Source: Citrobacter sedlakii NBRC 105722
GTDB lineage: Bacteria > Pseudomonadota > Gammaproteobacteria > Enterobacterales > Enterobacteriaceae
Direction: 5' to 3'
Assembly (NCBI RefSeq): GCF_000759835.1
Contig: NZ_BBNB01000003.1
Location: forward strand, 62,001-126,000
Length of the DNA stretch: 64,000 nucleotides
Shown here: one piece after another, positions 47,217 through 57,130 of the stretch
How the letters are laid out: each line of letters starts with the position of its first letter
How positions within the stretch are numbered: position 1 is the first letter of the stretch
The notes under the pieces: model-generated
The model's database searches: none
The model's input: only the letters and a program-made list of their open reading frames with translations
Told to the model about the DNA's origin: nothing
Program-made: the position numbers and the translations under genes

Positions 47217-47930
47217 TTACCCGCCGAGGTAAGCGCTGCGCACCGCCTCATTCGCCAACAGGGCGTCGCCCGTATCGGAGAGCACGACGTGACCGTTTTC
47301 CAACACGTATCCACGGTCAGCGAGCTTTAGCGCCTGGTTGGCGTTCTGCTCGACGAGGAAGATGGTCATTCCCTGCTCGCGCAGTTGCTCAATGGTGTCG
47401 AAAATCTGCTGGATGATAATAGGCGCAAGTCCCAGCGACGGTTCGTCCAGCAGCAGCAGGCGCGGCTGGCTCATCAACGCGCGGCCAATCGCCAGCATTT
47501 GCTGCTCGCCGCCAGACATGGTACCCGCTCGCTGAATACGGCGTTCGTGCAGACGCGGAAACAGTTCATAGACCCATTTGATGCGCTCCTGGAATTGGTC
47601 GCGCTCGGCAAAAAAACCGCCCATCGCCAGGTTCTCTTCTACCGTCATACGGGAAAAAACGCGGCGCCCTTCCGGGACAATCGCCACCGCTTCACGCATG
47701 ATTTTGGCGGTTTGCCAGTCGGTAATGTCTTTGTCATCAAAGACAATCCGACCGCTGGTTGCGCGCGGGTCGCCGCACAGCGTACCGAGCAGCGTGGTTT
47801 TCCCTGCGCCGTTAGCGCCAATCAGAGTCACGATCTCCCCCTGATTGATATGCAAGCTCACCTCATGCAGCGCCTGGATTTTTCCGTAGTGGGCACTGAC
47901 TTTGTCAAAGGACAACATGACTTTTTCCAT
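47217..47930 (-). CDS. livF: Branched-chain amino acid ABC importer ATPase LivF
   Basis: The start MEKVMLSFDKVSAHYG at 47930 gives 237 residues. Walker A GANGAGKTT, signature MSGGEQQM and Walker B RLLLLDEPSLGL are present. It is the second ATPase of the LIV importer and pairs with LivG beneath LivH and LivM. Only one base separates it from livG. Confidence 0.97.
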   Translation of the reverse strand: MEKVMLSFDKVSAHYGKIQALHEVSLHINQGEIVTLIGANGAGKTTLLGTLCGDPRATSGRIVFDDKDITDWQTAKIMREAVAIVPEGRRVFSRMTVEENLAMGGFFAERDQFQERIKWVYELFPRLHERRIQRAGTMSGGEQQMLAIGRALMSQPRLLLLDEPSLGLAPIIIQQIFDTIEQLREQGMTIFLVEQNANQALKLADRGYVLENGHVVLSDTGDALLANEAVRSAYLGG

Positions 47931-47931
47931 C

Positions 47932-48699
47932 TTAGGCCTCACCAAGGTATGCGCGGATCACGTCCGGGTTATTACGAATCTGCTCCGGCGTCCCGTTCGC
48001 CAGCGGCGTGCCCTGATTCACCACGTAAATCCGGTCAGAAATCCCCATCACCAACTTCATATCGTGCTCAATCAGCAAGATGGTGGTGTTGTGATGATTG
48101 CGCAGCTCAGCGATCAGTTCGTCCAGCTCTTTCGTCTCTTTCGGGTTCAACCCCGCAGCCGGTTCGTCGAGCATCAGAATGTCCGGTTGGGTCACCATGC
48201 AACGCGCGATTTCCAGACGACGCTGATCGCCGTAAGCCAGGTTGCTGGCCTGTCGGTTGGCGTGCTCTAACAGACCGATACGCTCAAGCCAGGTGGCGGC
48301 GCGGTCCAGCGCTTCACTCTGGGCCCGGCGAAACGAGGGTGTCTTCAGCAGACCGGAAAACACGCCGGTTTTCAGCTGTTGGTGCTGCGCCACCAGCAGA
48401 TTCTCGATCACCGTCATTTCACGAAACAGACGTACGTGCTGGAAAGTGCGAACTACGCCCATACGGGCAATCTGCTGGCCCGGCAGCCCTTCAAGGTGCT
48501 GATCGCGCAGCATGATCGTACCGCCGGTCGGTTTGTAAAACCCGGTCAGGCAGTTAAAAACCGTGGTTTTCCCGGCGCCGTTCGGCCCAATCAGCGAAAC
48601 AATCTCCTGGGGATGCAGTTCCAGATCAACGTTGTTGACCGCCAAGAGACCACCGAAACGCATCATCAGGCCGTTAACCGATAATAATGGCTGACTCAT
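47932..48699 (-). CDS. livG: Branched-chain amino acid ABC importer ATPase LivG
   Basis: 255 residues with Walker [23 protein letters not shown] signature region and [14 protein letters not shown], plus the longer helical insert typical of LivG. It overlaps livM by four bases. Confidence 0.97.
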   Translation of the reverse strand: MSQPLLSVNGLMMRFGGLLAVNNVDLELHPQEIVSLIGPNGAGKTTVFNCLTGFYKPTGGTIMLRDQHLEGLPGQQIARMGVVRTFQHVRLFREMTVIENLLVAQHQQLKTGVFSGLLKTPSFRRAQSEALDRAATWLERIGLLEHANRQASNLAYGDQRRLEIARCMVTQPDILMLDEPAAGLNPKETKELDELIAELRNHHNTTILLIEHDMKLVMGISDRIYVVNQGTPLANGTPEQIRNNPDVIRAYLGEA

Positions 48700-49973
48700 G
48701 CCTGCTCTCCTTTCGCTTCCCCGTTTTTCAGCTTCAACTGTGGACGGGTCATCGGCAGCAAGCCCTGCGGACGCCAGATCATCATCAGCACCATCAAACC
48801 ACCCAGCATCAACATGCTGTATTCATTGAAATCACGCATCAGCTCGCGCGAAACCACCAGCAATACCGCCGCAAGGATCACCGCAAACTGCGAGCCCATC
48901 CCCCCCAATACCACAATTGCCAGCACAAATGCCGATTCGGCAAAAGTGAATGATTCCGGGCTGACAAAGCCCTGGCGCGCGGCGAAAAGCGTCCCGGCGA
49001 AACCGGCGAACGCGGCGCTGATGGTAAATGCGGTCAGTTTGATACGCGTCGGGCTCAGACCCAGCGAGCGGCAGGCGATCTCATCTTCACGCAAAGCTTC
49101 CCACGCGCGACCCAGCGGCATACGCAGCAGACGATTGATAACAAACAGGCTCAGCACCACCAGCAGTAACGCCACCAGATACAGGAAGATAACGCGATCG
49201 GACGGGTCATACTTCACACCGAAGAAATTGCTGAAGGTATCCCAGCCGCCTTCACGGGCGCTACGGCTGAACTCGAGACCAAACAGCGTCGGTTTCGGGA
49301 TCTGGCTGATGCCGTTCGGCCCGCCGGTCACTTCGGTATTATTGAGTAACAGGATGCGGACGATTTCGCCAAACCCTAAGGTCACAATCGCCAGATAGTC
49401 GCCGCGCAGGCGCAGCACCGGAAAGCCGAGCAGGAAGCCGGCGGCAGCGGCCACCAGCCCCGCCAGCGGCAGGCAGGTCCAGAAACCGAGGCCGTAATAG
49501 TGGTTCAGCAACGCAAAGGTGTAAGCGCCAATTGCGTAGAAACCGCCGTAGCCCAGCACCAACAGCCCGGACAGTCCCACCACCACGTTCAGTCCCAGAC
49601 CGAGGATGATGTAAATCATCGTCAGGGTGGCGATATCCACCGTACCGCGCGACACCATAAACGGCCACGCGACGGCCACCACCAACAGCGCAATCAGAAA
49701 CAGCTTCTGTTTAACCGTTGAGCCATCAATGGCCGGCAGAATGAACTTAGGCCCGGAAACGCTTTTCAGCCCTTTCTGGAACGCCGGACGCAGAAGCTGG
49801 AAGAAAAAAACCACTGCGGTGCCAATAAACACCCACTGCCAGCGGATGTCGGCAGCGGTATCCACCACCAGCTTCGTGCCGTCAAGCTCCAGCTGAACGC
49901 CCATAAAGACGCCAGCCAGCACAAAGAACATGGCGGCAGAGAGCAGCGCCATTGCAAAATGCATCGGTTTCAT
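48696..49973 (-). CDS. livM: Branched-chain amino acid ABC importer permease LivM
   Basis: 425 residues, E. coli length. The N-terminal third adds extra membrane segments before the conserved LivM core ([27 protein letters not shown]). It dimerises with LivH. It overlaps livH and livG by four bases at either end, showing tight coupling. Confidence 0.97.
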   Translation of the reverse strand: MKPMHFAMALLSAAMFFVLAGVFMGVQLELDGTKLVVDTAADIRWQWVFIGTAVVFFFQLLRPAFQKGLKSVSGPKFILPAIDGSTVKQKLFLIALLVVAVAWPFMVSRGTVDIATLTMIYIILGLGLNVVVGLSGLLVLGYGGFYAIGAYTFALLNHYYGLGFWTCLPLAGLVAAAAGFLLGFPVLRLRGDYLAIVTLGFGEIVRILLLNNTEVTGGPNGISQIPKPTLFGLEFSRSAREGGWDTFSNFFGVKYDPSDRVIFLYLVALLLVVLSLFVINRLLRMPLGRAWEALREDEIACRSLGLSPTRIKLTAFTISAAFAGFAGTLFAARQGFVSPESFTFAESAFVLAIVVLGGMGSQFAVILAAVLLVVSRELMRDFNEYSMLMLGGLMVLMMIWRPQGLLPMTRPQLKLKNGEAKGEQA

Positions 49974-50896
49974 ACTTTCTCTACCTCCGGACGACCCAGA
50001 ATACCGGTCGGCATCACCAGCAGCACCAGAATCAGCAGCGCGAACGACACCACGTCTTTATATTCCGTACTGAGATAAGCAGAAGAAAGCGCTTCGGCGA
50101 CGCCGAGAATCAGGCCGCCAATCATCGCCCCCGGAATACTGCCGATCCCGCCAAGCACTGCGGCGGTGAAGGCTTTCATCCCGGCCATAAAACCGATGTA
50201 GGGGTTGATCACCCCGTAGAACTGACCGAGCAGAACACCCGCCACCGCCGCCATCGCCGCGCCGATCACGAAGGTCAGCGCAATCACGCGGTCGGTGTTG
50301 ATCCCCAGCAGGCTGGCCATTTTCAGATCTTCGGCGCAGGCGCGGCAGGCACGTCCCATGCGGGAATAACGGATGAAAAGGGTCAATGCCAGCATGGCGA
50401 GGAAGGTGACGATCCAGATCACCAGTTGCATGGTGGTAATGCTGGCCGAAAAGTGTTCGCTGGCCCCCACAATCCACTGGCCGTTAAACAGGCTTGGCAG
50501 CGCGACATCGCGCGAGCCCTGGGTCAGGCTGACGTAGTTTTGCAGAAAGATGGACATCCCAATCGCGGAAATCAGCGCAATCAGGCGCTTGGAGTTGCGC
50601 ACCGGCCGGTAGGCCACCCGCTCAATACTCCAGCCGTAGGCGCTGGCGATGACGATCGCCCCGACAAACCCGGCCGCCACCAGCAGCCAACTGGTATCGA
50701 TACCCATCATCATTAGCGCGGCGATGATCATGAATGAGACATAGCTGCCGATCATGTAAACCTCGCCGTGGGCGAAGTTGATCATGCCAATAATGCCGTA
50801 CACCATGGTGTAACCAATAGCGATCAGCGCGTAGGTACTTCCCAGCGTGACGCCGTTAAACATCTGCTGCAGAAAATAGAGGAACTGCTCGGACAT
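49970..50896 (-). CDS. livH: Branched-chain amino acid ABC importer permease LivH
   Basis: 308 residues, about eight membrane spans, with the family core [20 protein letters not shown] near the N-terminus. It forms the channel with LivM and accepts leucine, isoleucine and valine from LivJ or leucine from LivK. Confidence 0.97.
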   Translation of the reverse strand: MSEQFLYFLQQMFNGVTLGSTYALIAIGYTMVYGIIGMINFAHGEVYMIGSYVSFMIIAALMMMGIDTSWLLVAAGFVGAIVIASAYGWSIERVAYRPVRNSKRLIALISAIGMSIFLQNYVSLTQGSRDVALPSLFNGQWIVGASEHFSASITTMQLVIWIVTFLAMLALTLFIRYSRMGRACRACAEDLKMASLLGINTDRVIALTFVIGAAMAAVAGVLLGQFYGVINPYIGFMAGMKAFTAAVLGGIGSIPGAMIGGLILGVAEALSSAYLSTEYKDVVSFALLILVLLVMPTGILGRPEVEKV

Positions 50897-50957
50897 AAGG
50901 TAACCTTTCTCAACCCGCCCGTTTTGCGCGGGCGGTGGGATAACTTGTCTTCAGGAA

Positions 50958-52067
50958 TTACTTCGCGACGGTAGACGAACCGTCGGCGTGCCACTGAAAG
51001 ACACCAAATTCAAATCCCTTCAGATCGCCTTTTTCATCCCATTTCAGCGGCCCAATCACGGTGTCAGCACCGTTCGCTTTTAAATCTTTCACCAGATCCA
51101 GCGGCGCTTTGCTGCCGGAACGGTCCATTGCGGTTGCCAGCGACTGCACCGCCGCATAGGTGATCCACACATAAGGACCGCTTGGATCTTTTTTGTCTGC
51201 TTTCAACGCATCGACAATCGCTTTGTTGGCTGGATCCTGGTCATAACGTTTCGGCATCGTCACCAGCATGCCTTCTGCGGCATCACCGGCGATGTTCGAC
51301 AGCGACGCATTACCGACTCCTTCCGGCCCCATAAACTGGGTTTTCAGGCCAACCGAACGCGCCTGTCGCAGCATTTGTCCCATTTCCGGGTAGTACCCGC
51401 CGTAATAAACAAAGTCGATGTTCTCTTTTTGCAGACGGGCAAGCAGCGCGGAGAAATCTTTTTCACCGGCGGTAATACCGTCGAAGAAGACAATATTGGC
51501 GTTCGCCGCTTTCAGGCCGTCCTGTACGGAGCGCGCCAGCCCTTCACCGTACTGCTGTTTGTCGTGAATGATGGCGATGCGCTGCGGCTTCACCTTCTCC
51601 AGAATGTATTTTGCCGCGGTCGGCCCTTGAGAGGAGTCCAGCCCGGCGGTACGCATGATGTGCGCATAACCGCGCTGGGTCAGCTCCGGATTCGTCGCCC
51701 CCGGGGAGATCATCAGGATGCCTTCATCCTCGTAAATATCCGATGCAGGTTGGGTAGAAGAAGAACACAGATGGCCAATCACGTACTGAATGCCGTCATT
51801 GACAATTTTGTTGGCGACCGCAACGGCCTGTTTCGGATCGCAGGCGTCGTCGTACTCTACGCCCACCAGTTTGTCGCCCTTGATACCGCCTTTGGCGTTG
51901 ATGTCTTTAATGGCCTGACGCGCGCCGTTAAATTCCATATCGCCCCACTGGGCGACCGGCCCGGACATCGCGCCCACAACGGCAACCTTGATCTCATCTG
52001 CCATTGCCGCCTGCGACATCGCTAATGCAATGACGCCTGCGATAACTGTTTTCGCATTCCGTTTCAT
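50958..52067 (-). CDS. livK: Leucine-specific periplasmic binding protein LivK
   Basis: 369 residues with a signal peptide ending near [11 protein letters not shown] and the family-4 binding-protein core ([29 protein letters not shown]). It is highly similar to LivJ at 53010, but its W in the AQWGD segment is typical of the leucine-specific form. It heads livKHMGF. Confidence 0.96.
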   Translation of the reverse strand: MKRNAKTVIAGVIALAMSQAAMADEIKVAVVGAMSGPVAQWGDMEFNGARQAIKDINAKGGIKGDKLVGVEYDDACDPKQAVAVANKIVNDGIQYVIGHLCSSSTQPASDIYEDEGILMISPGATNPELTQRGYAHIMRTAGLDSSQGPTAAKYILEKVKPQRIAIIHDKQQYGEGLARSVQDGLKAANANIVFFDGITAGEKDFSALLARLQKENIDFVYYGGYYPEMGQMLRQARSVGLKTQFMGPEGVGNASLSNIAGDAAEGMLVTMPKRYDQDPANKAIVDALKADKKDPSGPYVWITYAAVQSLATAMDRSGSKAPLDLVKDLKANGADTVIGPLKWDEKGDLKGFEFGVFQWHADGSSTVAK

Positions 52068-52491
52068 ACTGAATCCCCATTCGTGACGAAGTGTACTTAT
52101 TTTTTATTTGTATGCGTAAAAAGAAGACTGTGTTTTTTTTGTACTACACTGTTTTTTACCAGTCTGATTAATGGTTTAGCGCAGTGTTTTTGACAAAAAT
52201 AGAGTAAAACCCCTATTTTTCAGTCTATTAAGAACAGATAATATTCTGCTTTTCACCATAGATAAACAAAAAAAAGCGCGTTTGTCAGCATAAAATAACG
52301 GGACAAAGAGCCGAATAAATCACTACCTTCCAGGGGAATATCCTGCCTGTTTTTCATTCTCTGACGTTTCGCGCTAAGGTTGCGACTGACAAAAAACTAA
52401 TCACCTGCCAAATGAATTAAAAAAGTGAAAGCATCCCGCTAAAAATTTTCGGTACACTGACGCTCTCTTTTGTGATTTGGACATGCTGTCG
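52068..52491. other. livK-panM divergent control region, no gene seen
   Basis: An AT-rich 424-bp gap with long A and T runs, consistent with curved promoter DNA for livK (minus) and panM (plus). E. coli livK and livJ are under Lrp and leucine control; I could not pick a convincing Lrp site by eye. No ORF or stable RNA structure is supported. Confidence 0.5.
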
Positions 52492-52875
52492 ATGAAGCTG
52501 ACCATCGTTCGATTAGAACACTTTAGCGATCAGGATCTGATAGATCTGGGCAAAATCTGGCCGGAATATTCCGCCGCCTCGTTAAGCGTAGATGAAACGC
52601 ACCGGATTTATGCCGCGCGTTTCAATGAGCGTCTGCTGGGCGCGGTACGCGTGACGCTAAGCGGAGCGCAGGGCGCGCTGGATTCCCTGCGGGTGCGTGA
52701 GATCACCCGTCGTCGCGGCGTAGGGCAGTATCTTGTGGAAGAAGTCATACGCGATAACCCTAACGTCTCCTCCTGGTGGATGGCGGACGTCGGCGTGGAA
52801 GACCGCGGCGTGATGGCGGCGTTTATGCAGGCGTCGGGTTTTACCGCGCAGCAGGATGGCTGGGAGAAACGTTAA
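52492..52875 (+). CDS. panM: PanD maturation factor PanM (PanZ)
   Basis: The start MKLTIVRLEHFSDQD at 52492 gives 127 residues, as in E. coli. A GNAT fold with acetyl-CoA loop RRRGVGQYL is seen. PanM-acetyl-CoA binds pro-PanD and triggers its self-cleavage to active aspartate decarboxylase, then inhibits it to tune pantothenate synthesis. It is set between livK and livJ. Confidence 0.95.
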   Translation: MKLTIVRLEHFSDQDLIDLGKIWPEYSAASLSVDETHRIYAARFNERLLGAVRVTLSGAQGALDSLRVREITRRRGVGQYLVEEVIRDNPNVSSWWMADVGVEDRGVMAAFMQASGFTAQQDGWEKR

Positions 52876-52876
52876 A

Positions 52877-52960
52877 AAGCCGGGTGGCGTCGCCATACCC
52901 GGCCTGCATATCGCTGTTCACAAAGGCCGGTTAAGCGTAAGCGTCATCCGGCATTGAGCT
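52877..52960. repeat. BIME between panM and livJ
   Basis: AGCCGGGTGGCGTCGCCATACCCGGC followed by GGCCGGTTAAGCGTAAGCGTCATCCGGC: two REP units in the gap between these convergent genes. Confidence 0.65.
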
Positions 52961-53009
52961 TTTCGGCGTTTTCCCGGACGTTCCATACTGTAGAAAAACG
53001 ACGGGAAAA

Positions 53010-54113
53010 TTATTTGGCGTCGGTCGCCGTACCGTTAGCGTGCCAGTTAAAGACCCCGAACTCGAAGCCCTTCAGATCGCCCTTCTCATCCCATGACAGC
53101 GGCCCCATAACGGTTTCGACGGTATTCCCTTTCAGGTATTTCGCGATTTCCGTCGGATCATCGGACTGGTTCAGGCCCGCCTGCAGAGATTGCAACGCGG
53201 CGTAGGTGGTCCACACAAACGCGCCGCTTGGATCCTGTTTCTTCGCTTTGATCGCGTCCACGATGGGTTTGTTCGCCGGAACCTGATCGTAGTTCTTCGG
53301 CTTGGTCACCAGCAGACCTTCCGCAGACTCACCGGCGATGTTAGACAGCGAGACGTTCGCCACCCCTTCCGGCCCCATAAACTGGGTTTTCAGACCGGCG
53401 GCACGCGCCTGGCGTAGGATCTGCCCCATTTCCGGGTGATAGCCCCCGTAATACACAAAATCGATATTCTCTTTCTTCAGACGCGCCACCAGCGTGGAGA
53501 AGTCTTTCTCTCCGGCGGTAATGCCGTCAAAGAACACCACGTTCGCATTGCCTTTTTTCAGGCCATCCTGCACCGCGCGCGCCAGCCCTTCACCGTACTG
53601 CTGTTTGTCGTGGACGATGGCGATGCGCTGCGGCTTCACTTTTTCCAGAATGTATTTCGCGGCGGTCGGTCCCTGATCGGAATCCAGACCGGTGGTGCGC
53701 AGCACCAACTGATAGCCACGCGCGGTCAGCTCCGGCGCGGTGGCAGCCGGGGTGATCATCAGGATGCCTTCATCTTCGTAGATATCAGACGCGGGTTGAG
53801 TCGATGAGGAGCACAGGTGACCGATGACATATTTAATGCCGTCATTGATAACCTTGTTCGCCACCGCGACAGCCTGTTTCGGGTCACAGGCGTCGTCATA
53901 CTTTACCGCAACCAGCTTATTTCCCTTGATGCCGCCCTTGGCATTGATATCGGCGATGGCCTGCTCCGCACCGGTAAATTCCTGGTCGCCGTACTGCGCG
54001 ACCGGACCAGACATCGCGCCGACAACGGCGACTTTGATATCTTCCGCCAGCGCCGGGCTGCTCATCATTAAGGCAATACATCCTGCCAGTAACGTTTTAC
54101 CCTTCATATTCAT
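53010..54113 (-). CDS. livJ: Leucine/isoleucine/valine-binding periplasmic protein LivJ
   Basis: Starting at [15 protein letters not shown] (54113) it has 367 residues with a signal peptide cut after SPALA. The mature part ([20 protein letters not shown]) is a family-4 binding protein serving LivHMGF. It forms its own transcription unit separate from livKHMGF. Its upstream gap also ends the accessory permease operon. Confidence 0.97.
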   Translation of the reverse strand: MNMKGKTLLAGCIALMMSSPALAEDIKVAVVGAMSGPVAQYGDQEFTGAEQAIADINAKGGIKGNKLVAVKYDDACDPKQAVAVANKVINDGIKYVIGHLCSSSTQPASDIYEDEGILMITPAATAPELTARGYQLVLRTTGLDSDQGPTAAKYILEKVKPQRIAIVHDKQQYGEGLARAVQDGLKKGNANVVFFDGITAGEKDFSTLVARLKKENIDFVYYGGYHPEMGQILRQARAAGLKTQFMGPEGVANVSLSNIAGESAEGLLVTKPKNYDQVPANKPIVDAIKAKKQDPSGAFVWTTYAALQSLQAGLNQSDDPTEIAKYLKGNTVETVMGPLSWDEKGDLKGFEFGVFNWHANGTATDAK

Positions 54114-54317
54114 CCTGAAGCTCCCCATTATTGTGGTTTTTGCATTTGTTATGATGTTGTTTATCAGCGCATTATTCTGTTATATGAAATAAGAAAAGCA
54201 TATGATAGCTATCTCAAGGGCTGCCTTTCGCGCTTTTGCAGCACACTATGCTAAACATACCGTTATTTACTGGCGTTTGAAAAGACTAAATTGCGGCGAA
54301 TGTAACAAATGAGTGAC

Positions 54318-54348
54318 AAAAAAAACCGCGTCCTTCCGGAAGACGCGG
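54318..54348 (-). terminator. Terminator of the accessory permease/aminotransferase genes
   Basis: CCGCGTC (54326-54332) pairs with GACGCGG (54342-54348) around a partly self-complementary CTTCCGGAA loop. On the minus strand eight T residues follow. It is 17 bp after the permease stop. Confidence 0.85.
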
Positions 54349-54365
54349 GGGAGTAAAATACCGGA

Positions 54366-55610
54366 TTACCAGCCAGCCGGAAGGTAACCCAGCGCAGAAG
54401 CAATGGCATACACGGCGCTGCACAGGTAAAGCAATACGATGAATCCCTGAATAACAGGATGAGTAATCCATGCCGGGCAGGTCCAGCCAGGCGTTACATC
54501 GCCGCGCTGACGCGCGCCTTTCAACATGAGAATGGGCATAATCGACAGAATCACGCCGCTGAACACCCCGGCGAAATAGAGCGCATTTACAAACGACACC
54601 ATACCGCTGTAGGCAAGGATAAACGGCGGCACGGCCACCACCACCAGCACCAGAAAGCGCTTCAACGGCTGCGCATCATCGCCCAGGCGAAACTGATCGA
54701 AAATATTGGTCAGAAAGCTGCCGCCCAGCCCCCAGTACGAAGTCAACATGGCGCACAGCGCAAACAGGTTCGCCGAGAAGAAAGCCCACTCTCCCAACGC
54801 GCGTCCCCATGAGATGGTCGCCACATCGGTAATGTTATCGAGGCCGTTTAACATGATGACCGACATCGGCACCAGCGCCAGCAGGCTGAAAGTAATCGCC
54901 ATTCCGACCATAATCGCTTTTGGCAGTTTTTCCGGCTTATCGACAAAGCCGCGCGCCATTTCCGGCACGATGTACTGCGCGGAGAAGCAAAACGCTACCA
55001 CGTTAAACACCGGCACCATGTACAGCCAGTTGCCGTCCAGCAGATAGCGTACCTGAGTAGTCTCTTTCAGCATCGTGGCGACGATCAGCACAGCGATCAT
55101 GACGACCATCCCGATGCTGATAAATTTCTCCCCGCGACCAATTGCCTTCAGGCCAAGATAAAGCACGCCGGCCGCCGGAATAAAAAACAGCGCGCTGCCG
55201 AGCGCGGGCGAAATCCCCAATAACGAGTGCAACAGTTTGCCGCTACCGGTCATGTAGGCAATGAGCGCGCCGACGCTGTTGACGCAGACGGACATAAACA
55301 TCATCAGCGCCCCAAACCGTCCGACGTAACGGTGCGACAAACCGCTGAGCTGTAGATGCTTGCGGGTGCGAAGGGTGGATTCTGCAACGTACAACATGGT
55401 GATGGTGGTCAGGCTGCCAACCAGCACCAGCCAGAACAACAGCGGCAGGAAACCCGCTTTGCTGGAGGCGTAAGCGATGGATAATACCCCTGCGCCGATG
55501 TTGGTGCCGACGATCATCGACACGCCCTCAACAAAGCTCAACGATTTAGCGGGTACAGCGGTACGCTCCCGACGCGTCAGCGCCGGAGAAAAGGTGGAGT
55601 TTTCAGACAT
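54366..55610 (-). CDS. Amino-acid permease (HAAAP/AAAP-type), substrate unknown
   Basis: This 414-residue protein has about eleven hydrophobic spans. The first span carries GTNIGAGVLSIAYASSKAGF, the glycine-rich helix-1 motif of hydroxy/aromatic amino acid permeases of the Mtr/TyrP/TdcC type. It follows the aminotransferase gene by 136 bp in the same direction. Its substrate is therefore plausibly an omega- or gamma-amino acid used by that enzyme, but this is inference. E. coli K-12 has no gene here. Confidence 0.75.
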   Translation of the reverse strand: MSENSTFSPALTRRERTAVPAKSLSFVEGVSMIVGTNIGAGVLSIAYASSKAGFLPLLFWLVLVGSLTTITMLYVAESTLRTRKHLQLSGLSHRYVGRFGALMMFMSVCVNSVGALIAYMTGSGKLLHSLLGISPALGSALFFIPAAGVLYLGLKAIGRGEKFISIGMVVMIAVLIVATMLKETTQVRYLLDGNWLYMVPVFNVVAFCFSAQYIVPEMARGFVDKPEKLPKAIMVGMAITFSLLALVPMSVIMLNGLDNITDVATISWGRALGEWAFFSANLFALCAMLTSYWGLGGSFLTNIFDQFRLGDDAQPLKRFLVLVVVAVPPFILAYSGMVSFVNALYFAGVFSGVILSIMPILMLKGARQRGDVTPGWTCPAWITHPVIQGFIVLLYLCSAVYAIASALGYLPAGW

Positions 55611-55627
55611 AATATTTTCCGTTTTAC

Positions 55628-55651
55628 TCCGGCGACGAGCGCCGCCGGAAA
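55628..55651. repeat. Short hairpin between the permease and aminotransferase genes
   Basis: TCCGGCG faces CGCCGCCGGA in the 136-bp gap. It lacks a T-run on the minus strand, so read-through from the aminotransferase gene is possible. Confidence 0.4.
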
Positions 55652-55746
55652 AAAGGTGATATCAGGGTGATTAACCACTCACGCTGAACGGGAACAACTC
55701 AGTTGTCGTAGAGGCTTCCCTGCCGCTGCCTGCCGGTCCGGGTGCG

Positions 55747-57039
55747 TCAGCCCCGTAGCGCGCGGGTCAGAATATCCAGCGCTTTAGAGAACTGCGCATC
55801 CGGGATCGTTAAGGGATAAAGAAAACGTATGACGTTGCCATATACGCCACAACTCAACAGCAGCAGGCCGTTTTCCTGCGCTTTGCGCTGGACCTCGCGG
55901 GTAAATTCGGCAGACGGTTCGCCGGTTTGCGGATCGTTAAATTCCACCGCTACCATCGAACCGAGTCCCCGAACGTCAACAATCGCCGGGCAGTGCTCGC
56001 GCGCCTGATTCAGCACTTCTTTCAGATGCTCGCCCAGCTGGCTCGCCCGCTGGCACAATTGCTCTTCTTCAATGATGTCCAGCACCGCGTGCGCGGCGGC
56101 AACCGCCAGCGGATTACCGGCGTAGGTACCGCCCAGCCCACCGGGAGCGGGCGCATCCATTACCTCAGCACGCCCCACAACGCCAGAGAGCGGGAAGCCG
56201 CCCGCCAGGCTTTTCGCCATCGTCATCAGGTCGGGCTTCACGTCATAGTGCTGCATCGCAAAGACCTTGCCGGTACGGGCAAAGCCGGTCTGCACTTCAT
56301 CCGCAATCAGCAGAATGCCGTGGGTATCGCAAATTTTACGCAACGCCTGCATAAACGCCGCAGGCGCGACGTTAAAACCGCCCTCGCCCTGAATCGGCTC
56401 AATAACAATGGCAGCGACCTGATCCGCGGCGATATCGGCCTTAAAGAGGCGCTCCAGGCTTTTGATCGCGTCCTCGACGGTCACGCCGTGAGCCGCGTTC
56501 GGGTACACAGCGTGATAGACCGAACCGGGGAAAGGCCCAAAACCTATTTTGTAAGGCGCCACTTTGCCGGTCAGCGCCATGGTCATGAAGGTACGTCCGT
56601 GAAACCCGCCGCCGAAGGTGATCAACCCCGGACGACCGGTATGGGCGCGGGCAATTTTGACCGCGTTTTCAACCGCTTCGGCGCCGGTGGTGAAAAACGC
56701 GGTTTTCGCCGGACCGTCGATCGGCGCAATGGCGTTGATGCGCTCCGCCAGCGTCACGTAGCTCTCGTAAGGCACAATCTGGTAGGCGGTATGGGTAAAC
56801 GCCTGAAGCTGTTTTTCTACCGCCGCGACAATTTTCGGGTGGCGGTGGCCGGTGTTAAGGACGGCGATCCCGGCGGCAAAATCGATCACTTCTTTGCCTT
56901 CAATGTCCCAAATTGTGGCGTTTTCGGCCTTTTCGACAAAGTAGTCGCACATCACACCAACACCACGGGGAGTCGCCTGCTGGCGACGCTGATTCAGTTC
57001 TGAACTTTTCACCCTCGGATCTCCTGTTATGAATGTCAC
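55747..57039 (-). CDS. 4-aminobutyrate-type class III aminotransferase (GabT/PuuE-like)
   Basis: The 430-residue fold-type I PLP enzyme shows the class III pattern LLIADEVQTGFARTG (D247 contacts the PLP pyridine nitrogen) and the Schiff-base lysine K276 in MTMAKSLAGGFPLSG. The whole sequence reads like GabT or PuuE, which move the amino group of GABA to 2-oxoglutarate. The usual partner succinate-semialdehyde dehydrogenase is absent nearby. It is divergent from a MocR-type regulator and next to a permease, so it may act on an imported amino acid such as GABA, beta-alanine or 5-aminovalerate. Substrate not certain. Confidence 0.88.
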   Translation of the reverse strand: MTFITGDPRVKSSELNQRRQQATPRGVGVMCDYFVEKAENATIWDIEGKEVIDFAAGIAVLNTGHRHPKIVAAVEKQLQAFTHTAYQIVPYESYVTLAERINAIAPIDGPAKTAFFTTGAEAVENAVKIARAHTGRPGLITFGGGFHGRTFMTMALTGKVAPYKIGFGPFPGSVYHAVYPNAAHGVTVEDAIKSLERLFKADIAADQVAAIVIEPIQGEGGFNVAPAAFMQALRKICDTHGILLIADEVQTGFARTGKVFAMQHYDVKPDLMTMAKSLAGGFPLSGVVGRAEVMDAPAPGGLGGTYAGNPLAVAAAHAVLDIIEEEQLCQRASQLGEHLKEVLNQAREHCPAIVDVRGLGSMVAVEFNDPQTGEPSAEFTREVQRKAQENGLLLLSCGVYGNVIRFLYPLTIPDAQFSKALDILTRALRG

Positions 57040-57130
57040 TTTATTGCAACAAATTCGAAACGATGACGTTTATTTACACAGGTGTTGGCCCTATAATCGA
57101 GTACCAATTCAGAATATCTGAGGGATCCAA
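57040..57130. promoter_or_regulatory. Divergent promoter of the aminotransferase and MocR genes
   Basis: The 91-bp gap has a good plus-strand -10 TATAAT (57092-57097) with a weak -35 TTTATT (57069-57074) 17 bp upstream. MocR regulators usually control the divergent gene from such a gap. I see no clear direct repeat for the operator. Confidence 0.45.

Noticed and set aside
49952-50716. 254-codon plus-strand frame opposite livH
   Set aside because: Shadow of the livH reading frame; His/Arg/Gln-rich, no start signal.
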